From an uncultured Eubacterium sp. (GTDB lineage: Bacteria; Bacillota; Clostridia; Lachnospirales; Lachnospiraceae): DNA of 28,562 nucleotides. The DNA is taken from the NCBI GenBank assembly GCA_900551945.1, contig URYE01000029.1, positions 1-28,562 of the forward strand, written 5' to 3'. Below, piece by piece: positions 1 through 7,796 of this stretch (the stretch's first letter is position 1; each line of letters starts with the position of its first letter). Under the pieces are notes generated by a model. That model did not search any database, was not told where the DNA came from, and saw nothing but the letters and a program-made list of their open reading frames with translations. A program made the position numbers and the translations under genes.

Positions 1-34
1 AGGTGGAAACTTAAATATCAAACTTCTTAAATAG
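1..34 (+). CDS. Possible 3' tail of a transposon-borne gene (tnpB-like), partial
   Basis: An open frame enters at the window edge and reads GGNLNIKLLK before a TAG at 32-34. It is too short to identify by sequence. It is suggested as the end of a tnpB gene only because an IS200/IS605-type right-end hairpin follows 20 bases later, which is where tnpB normally stops. Another reading frame could equally be the real one. Confidence 0.25.
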   Translation, partial: GGNLNIKLLK

Positions 35-85
35 ATACATTAGTATCTTAGAAGCCCATTACCTTTAGGTGATGGGTAAGTTCAC
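1..85 (+). mobile_element. Right end of an IS200/IS605-type element
   Basis: A subterminal hairpin is visible: arm 55-63 (CCCATTACC), loop TTTA at 64-67, arm 68-76 (GGTGATGGG). It is preceded by GAAG and followed by TAAGTTCAC. A GAAGCCC...GGG-TA-(A)GTTCAC layout with a T-rich loop is the usual shape of the right end downstream of tnpB in IS605-group elements, which carry imperfect subterminal palindromes rather than terminal inverted repeats. The exact cleavage site is probably just after TTCAC (81-85), but this is inferred. A similar hairpin with the same ACCTTTAGGTG core lies at 28477-28498, at the other edge of the window. Confidence 0.6.
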
Positions 86-298
86 TTTAATGCTTATAAG
101 TATATTAATATCACATTATATAAACTTTATAACTACCGCCTAAATACTGGGCTTATACCTAATCTATCTTTTTTAAATTCATAAATTTTTTTTAATATTT
201 TTTGATAAAAAAATTTTATTTTCTTTAATTTTTGTGGTTTTTGAGCCATTTTTTAAAATTGTTCTTATTGAAATACAATTCTTTTTGTATGTTTACTA
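86..298. other. AT-rich gap upstream of typA, no gene seen
   Basis: Between the insertion-element end and the typA promoter there are about 210 very AT-rich bases with long T and A runs. I see no open frame of useful length, no tRNA-like or rRNA-like sequence and no convincing hairpin with a U-tract. Confidence 0.5.
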
Positions 299-326
299 TT
301 GTATTTTAAAAATATTGTGATAGAAT
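299..326 (+). promoter_or_regulatory. Predicted sigma-A promoter of typA
   Basis: A TTGTAT -35 at 299-304 is separated by 16 bases from a TAGAAT -10 at 321-326. The -10 is preceded by TGA, giving an extended -10 (TGn). Transcription would start near 333, leaving a leader of about 50 bases before the typA start. Confidence 0.55.
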
Positions 327-383
327 ATAAAAGTTGCTAATCATATCGAACGCAATCATTTAACATATTGAAAGGATAATTTT

Positions 384-2213
384 ATGAAAATGAAACGTGA
401 AGACATAAGAAATATCGCTATTATTGCACACGTTGACCATGGTAAGACTACTTTGGTTGATGAACTTCTTAAGCAAAGCGGTACTTTCCGTGAAAATCAG
501 GAAGTTGCAGAACGTGTAATGGACTCAAACGATATTGAACGAGAAAGAGGTATTACAATTCTTTCTAAAAACACTGCCATCACATATAAAAACACAAAAA
601 TCAACATCATTGATACTCCAGGCCATGCTGACTTTGGTGGAGAAGTTGAACGTGTTCTTAAAATGGTAAACGGTGTTGTTCTTGTTGTTGATGCATTTGA
701 AGGTGTTATGCCTCAGACTAAGTTTGTTCTTCAGAAAGCTCTTGACCTTAATCTTTCTGTAATTGTATGTATCAATAAGATTGACAGACCAGAAGCAAGA
801 CCTAATGAAGTTATTGATGAAATATTAGAATTATTTATAGACCTTGATGCTAATGAAGACCAGCTTGACTGTCCATTTATATTTGCTTCAGCTAAATCTG
901 GATATGCTATGGCTGATTTAGGTGACGAACCTAAAGATATGCAGCCTTTATTTGAATGTATCGTCAATAATATCCCAGCTCCAGAGGGTGACCCTGATGC
1001 TGATACTCAGATGCTTATTTCTACTATTGACTATAATGAATTTGTTGGTAGAATTGGCGTTGGTAAAATTGATAATGGTAAGATTAAAGTTAATCAGGAA
1101 GTTATGATTGTCAATCACCATGACCCAAGTGTTAAAAAGAGAGTAAGAGTTACTAAGCTTTATACATTTGATGGTCTTAAAAAGGTAGAAACTTCTGAAG
1201 CTTCTGTTGGTGAAATAGTTGCTGTTTCAGGTATTGCAGATATCCACATTGGTGATACACTCTGTTCCGTTGAAAACCCTGTGGCTATTCCTTTCCAGAA
1301 GATTTCTGAACCTACTCTTTCTATGGACTTTATGGTTAATGACAGTCCTCTTGCTGGTAAAGAAGGTAAGTTTGTTACTTCTAGACATATTCGTGACAGA
1401 CTTTTCAAGGAACTTAATACTGATGTCAGCTTAAGAGTAGAAGAAAACCCTGGTTCAGAAAACTCATTTAAGGTATCTGGTCGTGGTGAACTTCATCTTT
1501 CAGTTCTTATTGAAAATATGAGACGTGAAGGTTATGAATTTGCTGTAAGTAAGGCTGAGGTTCTTTTCCATACTGATGAACGTGGAAAGAAGCTTGAACC
1601 TATTGAACTTGCTTATATTGATGTTCCTGATGACTGTACTGGTGCTGTTATTCAAAAGCTTAGTCAAAGAAAAGGTGAACTTCTTGGTATGACTCCTATT
1701 AATGGTGGTTATACACGTTTACAGTTCTCTATTCCTTCTCGTGGTCTTATCGGCTATAGAGGTGAATTTATGACTGATACTAAGGGTAATGGTATTATTA
1801 ACACTTCTTTTGAAGGTTATGAAGAATACAAGGGTGATATTTCTTATAGAAAGACTGGTTCACTTATTGCTTATGAAAGTGGTACTACTTTAACTTATGG
1901 TCTTTTCAATGCACAGGACAGAGGTACTCTTTTCGTTGGCCCTGGTGAAGAAGTATATGCTGGTATGATTATCGGTGAAAACCCTCGTACAGAAGATATT
2001 GAAGTTAATGTATGTAAGGGTAAGCACCTTACTAATACTCGTTCTTCTGGTGCTGATGAAGCATTAAGACTTGTTCCACCTAAAATTCTTAGTCTTGAAC
2101 AAGCTCTTGATTATATTGATACAGATGAACTTCTTGAAGTTACACCTGAACATTTAAGAATTCGTAAGAAAATTCTTGATTCTACAGCTAGATACAGAGC
2201 TAATAAAAAATAA
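384..2213 (+). CDS. typA: Ribosome-associated translational GTPase TypA/BipA
   Basis: TypA (BipA) is a cytoplasmic GTPase of the EF-G family that binds the 70S ribosome and supports large-subunit assembly and growth under stress. The 609 residues match the usual family length. GTPase motifs are complete: G1 AHVDHGKT at 15-22, G2 RGIT at 55-58, G3 DTPGH at 77-81, G4 NKID at 131-134 and G5 SAK at 169-171. Elongation-factor domain II, the EF-G-like domains and the TypA-specific C-terminal domain follow. The ATG at 384 has AAAGGA seven bases upstream; a second ATG at 390 is spaced less well. The gene has its own promoter and appears monocistronic, with a folded intergenic region behind it. The identification is secure. 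Confidence 0.97.
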   Translation: MKMKREDIRNIAIIAHVDHGKTTLVDELLKQSGTFRENQEVAERVMDSNDIERERGITILSKNTAITYKNTKINIIDTPGHADFGGEVERVLKMVNGVVLVVDAFEGVMPQTKFVLQKALDLNLSVIVCINKIDRPEARPNEVIDEILELFIDLDANEDQLDCPFIFASAKSGYAMADLGDEPKDMQPLFECIVNNIPAPEGDPDADTQMLISTIDYNEFVGRIGVGKIDNGKIKVNQEVMIVNHHDPSVKKRVRVTKLYTFDGLKKVETSEASVGEIVAVSGIADIHIGDTLCSVENPVAIPFQKISEPTLSMDFMVNDSPLAGKEGKFVTSRHIRDRLFKELNTDVSLRVEENPGSENSFKVSGRGELHLSVLIENMRREGYEFAVSKAEVLFHTDERGKKLEPIELAYIDVPDDCTGAVIQKLSQRKGELLGMTPINGGYTRLQFSIPSRGLIGYRGEFMTDTKGNGIINTSFEGYEEYKGDISYRKTGSLIAYESGTTLTYGLFNAQDRGTLFVGPGEEVYAGMIIGENPRTEDIEVNVCKGKHLTNTRSSGADEALRLVPPKILSLEQALDYIDTDELLEVTPEHLRIRKKILDSTARYRANKK

Positions 2214-2217
2214 TATT

Positions 2218-2372
2218 TAGTATTCAATTATTTTAATAGTAGGTTAGGAACTAGCCAAACTTATACGCTTGTGGACTTTATTTAAAATACTAATTAATAA
2301 GTATTATAAAGGTTGAAGCAAGAAGCACATTTGCTTTATGCTTATGTGCCGTTTCCTTTATTATATTAATTA
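2218..2372 (+). ncRNA. Candidate structured RNA or leader between typA and xre
   Basis: This gap can fold into nested pairings seen by eye. TAGTATT at 2218-2224 can pair with AATACTA at 2286-2292. GGTTA/TAGCC makes a small hairpin inside that domain. TAATTAATA (2291-2299) pairs with TATTAATTA (2364-2372), ATAAAGG (2306-2312) with CCTTTAT (2355-2361), and GCACAT (2325-2330) with ATGTGC (2344-2349). A competing pairing, AAGCAA with TTGCTT, overlaps the last hairpin. It may be the typA 3' UTR and terminator, a leader of the regulator gene, or a small RNA. I recognise no known riboswitch class in it. Confidence 0.35.
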
Positions 2373-2386
2373 AAATTTAAGATAGA

Positions 2387-2402
2387 GCGCAATGAACTGC
2401 GC
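2387..2402. promoter_or_regulatory. Inverted repeat ahead of the Xre gene, possible operator
   Basis: GCGCA (2387-2391), six bases, then TGCGC (2398-2402) form an inverted repeat ending seven bases before the GGAGG ribosome binding site of the regulator gene. Xre-type repressors commonly bind dyads at their own promoters, so autoregulation is a reasonable guess. A hairpin in the mRNA that affects translation is the alternative. Confidence 0.35.
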
Positions 2403-2421
2403 ATTGATGGAGGTAATAATT

Positions 2422-2751
2422 ATGATGGACAGCGATTTAGGCGCAAAAGTTAAAAAGTTAAGAATTTCTCATGGACTTACACAGGAAGACGTTGCTAAGG
2501 CACTTGATGTTACTCCTGGTTATATTAGTAACGTAGAAAATGGTCGTAACCTTATGACTCTTAGAATGTTATCATATTATGCAGAACTTACTGGAGTTTC
2601 ACTTGACTATCTTGCAGGTAGTGTTGATAAGACATATCAAAATACAGCTCTTGATAACGAAATTACATCTATTCTTAATAAGTTAAATTCTGAACAGAAG
2701 GAAAAGGTTATCGCTACATTAAGACTTTGGTTTGGTAATCAAAACGCATAA
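2422..2751 (+). CDS. Small Xre-family helix-turn-helix regulator
   Basis: This 109-residue cytoplasmic DNA-binding protein has an N-terminal HTH_3 (Cro/C1-type) domain at about residues 6-60, with the sequence pattern LTQEDVAKALDVTPGYIS followed by VENGR. A short helical tail of about 45 residues probably dimerises. The start at 2422 is chosen because GGAGG at 2409-2413 lies eight bases upstream. An in-frame ATG at 2392 would add ten residues but has no ribosome binding site and lies inside the inverted repeat. The target genes are unknown. Position between typA and a terminator shows no partner gene, so it is probably a stand-alone regulator of the chromosome rather than a phage or toxin-antitoxin component. 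Confidence 0.85.
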   Translation: MMDSDLGAKVKKLRISHGLTQEDVAKALDVTPGYISNVENGRNLMTLRMLSYYAELTGVSLDYLAGSVDKTYQNTALDNEITSILNKLNSEQKEKVIATLRLWFGNQNA

Positions 2752-2777
2752 TATTTTATGTGATTAATATATATAAT

Positions 2778-2820
2778 TAGAGAGTTTATCTATCAACTAT
2801 AAACTCTCTAATATTTTTTA
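2778..2820 (+). terminator. Intrinsic terminator after xre
   Basis: An 11-bp perfect stem (TAGAGAGTTTA at 2778-2788 with TAAACTCTCTA at 2800-2810) with an 11-base loop is followed by ATATTTTTTA. It lies between the convergent xre and ABC exporter genes and may serve both, though the T-run is better on the + strand. Confidence 0.8.
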
Positions 2821-2920
2821 TTGGCTTTTTTGCAAAACAGCTTTAACATAATAAAAGTATTTTACATCTCTAGCACTTTTAAAATAAATTCTTTTTGAGC
2901 TGACATACAATCATTATACT

Positions 2921-4714
2921 TTATGACTGTATAACTTTCATTTGATAGAACTCGCCTTTTAGTGCCATTAATTCGTCAAATGTTCCGTATTCTATACATT
3001 TTCCATCTGCTATTACTGCTATTTTATCTGCATCTTTTATTGTCGACAACCTGTGTGCTACTATAAATGTTGTTCTGCCCTCTGTTAAGTTATTTAGTGA
3101 ATCTTGTATTAACTTCTCTGAAATACTGTCTAGGGCTGATGTGGCTTCATCTAAGACTATCACTTTAGGATTTCTTATAAGTGCTCTTGCGATTGATATT
3201 CTTTGTCTTTGACCGCCTGAGAGCTTTCCGCCATGCTCTCCTACCATTGTATCTATTCCATTTGGAAGTGAAGCTATTAAATCTGTTAAATTAGCAGCTT
3301 TTATTACTTTTTCAAGCATATCATCATCTACATTTTCAATTCCATAAGTTATATTATCTCTTATTGTTCCCGAAAATAGAATAGAAGTCTGTGGTACTAC
3401 CGCTAAATGCTTTCTGTATGACCTTAAATCTATCGTACTTAAATCTTTGCCATCTAATAACACTTGACCAGAATTGGCAAAATTAAAGCCTATTACAAGG
3501 TTCAAAATAGTTGATTTTCCTGCTCCCGACTCCCCTACAAGCGCTATTGTTTCTCCTTGTTTTACTTTTAAATTTAAGCCATTTAATACGTCTTTGCCAT
3601 CGGCATTGTATTTTAAATGTACATCTTTAAATTCAAAACTTCCCTTTACATCGTCTATAACTTCCTTGCCTTCGTTTTGTTCTATATCTTCTTCCAACAA
3701 TACTTCACCAATTGAATTAACTGATTCCACACCTTTTGCTATTGTTGGTATTAATGACATAAGTGATGAAACTTGTGCTACTATTGTGGCAAAATAACTT
3801 TGATAAAGTGTAATATCTCCGGGTTGGATTGTTGACTTTAATGCAAGCATACCAGTAAACGCAAGACATACTACTTGAAATACTTGAAAAATTGCCCAAC
3901 CTACTGAGCCAAATAATGACTGTATAATATCAAGCTTATAGCCTTTTTCTGCAACTGCAAAAAGCTGTCCACTCATTTTGTGAACTTCTTCTTCTTCAAG
4001 TGCATGAGCTCTAGTTACTGGTATAAGCTCAACCATTTCCATAACTCTTGCAGAAGTTTCTTCCATTTCTTTTCTAAACTCATTATTTCTTGTTCGCATT
4101 ATATTTCTAAAAAACACCATCGTAAGCGCAGCAATTGGCGTTGTAAGAAGAAAGAATACGAACACCATTAAACTCTTTGATATAGTAACAGCAAGTGCTA
4201 TTCCTATATTTAAGGCAATATTTAATATACTAAGAAACATTTGTGTTGACAGTGTTTCAACGGCTTCAACATCTCGCATTATTTTTGACTGTAAACGCCC
4301 CGACTGTGTTTCCTTGTGATAAGAAATTGACAGTTGTTGCAGCTTTCTTACTAAAGCCTTTCTAAGCCCTGTTTCTGCATATCTTGTCGCTAATGACTTG
4401 TATCTTGTATACATATAATTAGTCGGTACATTAATTGCTATCAGAATTACCATTATAATTGACTCAATAATAATATTTATGTATGTATCTGGTGCTCCTG
4501 ACGTTATATCGTTAATAATATTTGCTGTAATTATAGGAAGTACCCATACAGGACAGTGCTTTATAAAGAAAAATATAACTGCTAAAACGAATTTATTGTA
4601 ATTGCCCCTATACAAACCCACTAATATCCTTAGTGGGTGACCCTTATATTTCTTATAGCACTCAATAAACCAACTTTCTACGTCAATCCCTTTTGGTGCT
4701 TTTAAATTCATCAT
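2921..4714 (-). CDS. ABC exporter half-transporter, fused membrane and ATPase domains
   Basis: A 597-residue type IV (MsbA/BmrA-like) ABC exporter subunit in the cytoplasmic membrane, expected to work as a dimer. Residues from about 40 to 340 hold the six-helix transmembrane domain, with hydrophobic stretches near 40-66, 82-98, 160-200 and 270-292. The ATPase domain has Walker A GESGAGKST at 394-402, Q-loop Gln442, signature LSGGQ at 498-502, Walker B VIVLDE at 518-523 and the H-loop His554, so it should be active. The start has GAGGAGA seven bases upstream; the codons at 4714 and 4711 are both ATG. The substrate is unknown. It lies downstream of the pectin-type locus but is separated from it by a hairpin terminator, so a link to sugar metabolism is not shown. 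Confidence 0.9.
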   Translation of the reverse strand: MMNLKAPKGIDVESWFIECYKKYKGHPLRILVGLYRGNYNKFVLAVIFFFIKHCPVWVLPIITANIINDITSGAPDTYINIIIESIIMVILIAINVPTNYMYTRYKSLATRYAETGLRKALVRKLQQLSISYHKETQSGRLQSKIMRDVEAVETLSTQMFLSILNIALNIGIALAVTISKSLMVFVFFLLTTPIAALTMVFFRNIMRTRNNEFRKEMEETSARVMEMVELIPVTRAHALEEEEVHKMSGQLFAVAEKGYKLDIIQSLFGSVGWAIFQVFQVVCLAFTGMLALKSTIQPGDITLYQSYFATIVAQVSSLMSLIPTIAKGVESVNSIGEVLLEEDIEQNEGKEVIDDVKGSFEFKDVHLKYNADGKDVLNGLNLKVKQGETIALVGESGAGKSTILNLVIGFNFANSGQVLLDGKDLSTIDLRSYRKHLAVVPQTSILFSGTIRDNITYGIENVDDDMLEKVIKAANLTDLIASLPNGIDTMVGEHGGKLSGGQRQRISIARALIRNPKVIVLDEATSALDSISEKLIQDSLNNLTEGRTTFIVAHRLSTIKDADKIAVIADGKCIEYGTFDELMALKGEFYQMKVIQS

Positions 4715-4792
4715 AAGTCTATCTCCTCATATTTTTTTATTATAACTTAGGTGATTATAAAAATTTGACAACATTATAAAACCTAACTTTTT

Positions 4793-4835
4793 AAAAATAG
4801 CAGGAGAATATAAATCTATACTTCCCCTGCTATTT
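4793..4835 (-). terminator. Hairpin terminator after the GH28 gene
   Basis: A 10-bp stem (AAATAGCAGG at 4795-4804 with CCTGCTATTT at 4826-4835) read on the minus strand runs into five Ts (4797-4793), part of them inside the stem. It lies 160 bases after the polygalacturonase stop codon and ahead of the exporter gene. The U-tract is short, so termination may be partial. Confidence 0.5.
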
Positions 4836-4997
4836 AATAAATATAATCTTAATAAATACTAAATTTATAATATTTGAAAGCTTTTGAAATTAAAATATTT
4901 AATATATGCAGGTCAACAATGTTGTAATTTTGCTTTGCACTTTATTAATATTTTTATAATATTAAAACTCTACAAGTAATAAATTAACATTTATTAC

Positions 4998-6557
4998 TTA
5001 GTTATCTTTCTTAATTACATCAACATTTTCTGCCACAATTGCTTCGCCCTCACAGCCATTTATGTTTACATTCTTAAGAATAAGTTCTTCAACATTACTT
5101 ACTACAAGACCTTGCTTAGAAGCTTCATCACAGCCTAACATCATAGCGGCTACGCCTGATTTTGCTTCTTTTGCATACTCAAAATTAATATTTTCAAATG
5201 TAAGTCTAGTTATCTTCTTTTCTGGAAGACCACAGATATACGCACCTGCAACGTGACAATTTGTTGCATTAATATTTTTAAATGTAAGTCTTTCAATTGA
5301 AGGTGTTCTGTCATCAACAGGAAGGGCTTTCTTTGTACCTACATATTCTGTCTTACCATCTGGGTCGCAGAAATAGAAGCTGTTTACAACAAATGGTGTC
5401 ATTACGTTGTCCATATCAATATTTTCAAAGGAAATATCATCAAGCACTGAAAGCTTTCCTCTGCCTCGTCTAGTCTTAACTCGTAAACCTCTATCTGTAT
5501 TCATAAATAAACAATCTGTAATATGAACATTTTTAACACCAGCAGCTATCTCACTACCTACTGTTACAGCACCATGACCATCTCTCATACAGCACTGTCT
5601 TACTGTCATGTCTGATGTTGGTATTTGATACTTTCTAGCCATGTATATCTTGCCAGATTTAATTGCTATACAGTCATCACCTACTGAAATATATGTTCCA
5701 AGTACAAGCACATCTTGACAGCTTTCAGGGTCAAGACCGTCTGTATTGTGTGAATTAGCAGGGTTTTTAATCTTAACATCTATAAACTTAAGGTGATTGC
5801 TAAAATATGGGTGTAAAGTCCATGATGGTGAGTTCTGCACTGTAATACCGTGCATTGTCACATTTTCACAGTGATTAATAAAGAAAAGTCGTGGTCGCCA
5901 TGCGATTACTCTTTCTTTACAATTCTTCCACCAGTTGTCAAATGATGTATTGCCATCTACAATACCCTCACCTGTAATTACTACATTTTTAACATTGATA
6001 CCACATACTATCGCTGAAAATGTATCTATAGGATTGCCTTCCCATGAACCGAGATTGTATTCTTTTTCTTCATCGTAAGATTCGATAATTCCCGGTAAGA
6101 TTGGGAACTTTTCTCTTTCTGTATAAGCTGAAAGAACAGCTCCCTTAGCAAGCTCTAATGTTAAATCACTCTTTAAAAAGATACTTGAAATCTTGTATAC
6201 ACCTTCTGGAACAAGAACTCTTGAGTCTTTAGGGCAAGCCATAATTGCACATTGAATTGCATTAGTATCATCATGAACACCATCACCAAATGCACCGAAT
6301 TCTCTTACATTTAATGTAACAAATTCATAATCTGTCTTAAATGTAATTGGCTCAATTGTCTTTCCATCATATATAACACTTACTTTATATTCTGTATCAG
6401 GAGTAAGTCCATAAAGTGAAGTTATAACTTTATCACTATCCATAAATTTTTCGTCATTTACAAATATCTCGTATTGTTTTTCTGTATAATATTTTCCTGA
6501 CTCTGTAAGCTCTATAACTGCATTTCTACTTGTATTTGTAACTAATTTTAACTCCAT
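4998..6557 (-). CDS. Glycoside hydrolase family 28, polygalacturonase type
   Basis: GH28 enzymes hydrolyse galacturonic acid linkages in pectin by inversion. All family landmarks are present: NTD at 271-273, GDD at 293-295, GHG at 327-329, and the R-x-K substrate-binding pair in RGLRVK (356-361). The likely catalytic aspartates are D273, D294 and D295. Residues 1-78 look like a fibronectin-III-like beta domain, and the parallel beta-helix starts near residue 82. At 519 residues, without a signal peptide, it resembles exo-acting cytoplasmic polygalacturonases that trim imported oligosaccharides. The ATG overlaps the end of the upstream gene by ten bases, with GGAGG inside that gene, so the two are translationally coupled. 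Exact substrate (homogalacturonan, rhamnogalacturonan or xylogalacturonan) cannot be told. Confidence 0.93.
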   Translation of the reverse strand: MELKLVTNTSRNAVIELTESGKYYTEKQYEIFVNDEKFMDSDKVITSLYGLTPDTEYKVSVIYDGKTIEPITFKTDYEFVTLNVREFGAFGDGVHDDTNAIQCAIMACPKDSRVLVPEGVYKISSIFLKSDLTLELAKGAVLSAYTEREKFPILPGIIESYDEEKEYNLGSWEGNPIDTFSAIVCGINVKNVVITGEGIVDGNTSFDNWWKNCKERVIAWRPRLFFINHCENVTMHGITVQNSPSWTLHPYFSNHLKFIDVKIKNPANSHNTDGLDPESCQDVLVLGTYISVGDDCIAIKSGKIYMARKYQIPTSDMTVRQCCMRDGHGAVTVGSEIAAGVKNVHITDCLFMNTDRGLRVKTRRGRGKLSVLDDISFENIDMDNVMTPFVVNSFYFCDPDGKTEYVGTKKALPVDDRTPSIERLTFKNINATNCHVAGAYICGLPEKKITRLTFENINFEYAKEAKSGVAAMMLGCDEASKQGLVVSNVEELILKNVNINGCEGEAIVAENVDVIKKDN

Positions 6558-7627
6558 AATACGCCTCCCTTATTTCTTCCATAATCCTGATATTCTCTAT
6601 TTCTTAAACTTTCACCATAAGCCATTACAAGTGCCATAATATATTCACTGTCAAACTTATCAAAGTCTTTGCAAACATTTTCAATAGTCGCATTAATAAC
6701 TTCTAACTGTTCGTTCTCATACTTTTCTGTATGGAGTGCTTTCATTCTACAGCCCTTTAATATAGCATATACTTCATATAATTCCTTTGCACTGACCGCA
6801 GATTTAGTAAATGCACACACACCTCCTTCACAAATATGCTTTTCTTGTGTACATTTCTTTTGTAAATCAAGTGTATCCTTAACGACAACTTTAAAATAGC
6901 TTTTAAGTGCATCATAGATTTCATATAAAGGCTGTGCCATTACTTCCATTGTGTCAATAAGTGAACACATATAATAAACTATAGCTTCATACTGTGCTGT
7001 GTTATAAAGTGCGCCATTGCTAACTTCGTCTTTAAGCTGTGATAATACTTTGTTATATGTATCACTCTGCAAATTATTAAACTGTGCGATTATATCGTTG
7101 TATCTTTCCTTGCCACCAAGAAGTGTCTCATAATTCATATAGAACACTTGACTCTTTAAAGTAGCAGCAAGTATATCTACATCTGTTTCGTTGTCATTTG
7201 CAAATACACCAATGGCGTTCTTTCTTTGTGTAGCAAACTGTTTTGCAACTTCAACTACTGCACTTGTATATTTGTTAAATGTATCCTTTATATCTTTAGA
7301 ATCTGCTCCGCAAGCCTTAGCTGCTCTTTGTGCAATGTCAGCATCAACTGTATTTTTTACAAATACAAGCGCATTGCCAAGATAAAGATTGCTAACTTCT
7401 TCACCCTTTTTAAAATTAACTTTACCCTCATTACTTACAAGTGTATCTGCTTTTTCCATTACAAATGAAAGATAGTCTTCATCATCTGTTCCTTTGTAAA
7501 GTACTTCAACAGCCTGTAATAGTAATGCTTTTTTCACATTATCCATATTGTCAAATTCAACATCGGACAAATTATTAAGCCAGCTCTTTATTTTGCCTTC
7601 CAAAATAATATTTCTTTTAATCATCAC
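6548..7627 (-). CDS. Degenerate GH88/GH105-like helical protein, function unknown
   Basis: A 359-residue, mostly helical protein without signal peptide. By eye it has the spacing and helix pattern of unsaturated rhamnogalacturonyl hydrolases (GH88/GH105). YKGTDDEDYLSFV (44-56), MNYETLLGGKERYNDII (164-180) and the AKELYEVYAILKGCR stretch (280-294) resemble the repeated helices of that (alpha/alpha)6 barrel. However, the tryptophan-rich and aspartate-rich active-site segments of that family are not visible, so it may be an inactive paralogue. It is cysteine-rich at 259-271. The start at 7627 has only a weak AAAG upstream; a good GAAAGGA lies about 60 bases away without a suitable start codon. 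It is coupled to the GH28 gene, which argues for a role with that enzyme. The family call is tentative. Confidence 0.5.
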   Translation of the reverse strand: MMIKRNIILEGKIKSWLNNLSDVEFDNMDNVKKALLLQAVEVLYKGTDDEDYLSFVMEKADTLVSNEGKVNFKKGEEVSNLYLGNALVFVKNTVDADIAQRAAKACGADSKDIKDTFNKYTSAVVEVAKQFATQRKNAIGVFANDNETDVDILAATLKSQVFYMNYETLLGGKERYNDIIAQFNNLQSDTYNKVLSQLKDEVSNGALYNTAQYEAIVYYMCSLIDTMEVMAQPLYEIYDALKSYFKVVVKDTLDLQKKCTQEKHICEGGVCAFTKSAVSAKELYEVYAILKGCRMKALHTEKYENEQLEVINATIENVCKDFDKFDSEYIMALVMAYGESLRNREYQDYGRNKGGVLWS

Positions 7628-7796
7628 TTTACTGCTATATAAATCACTTGTTATATATTCAAATGTAATTTATATAGTTTTTCCTTTCTTAATATTTTAT
7701 TAAAATATATACAATTAACTTAACTATTGCTCGCAATTCACAAATACAAACAACTTGCCAAAATCACTTTATTACTACTCAGATAAATAGCCTAAT

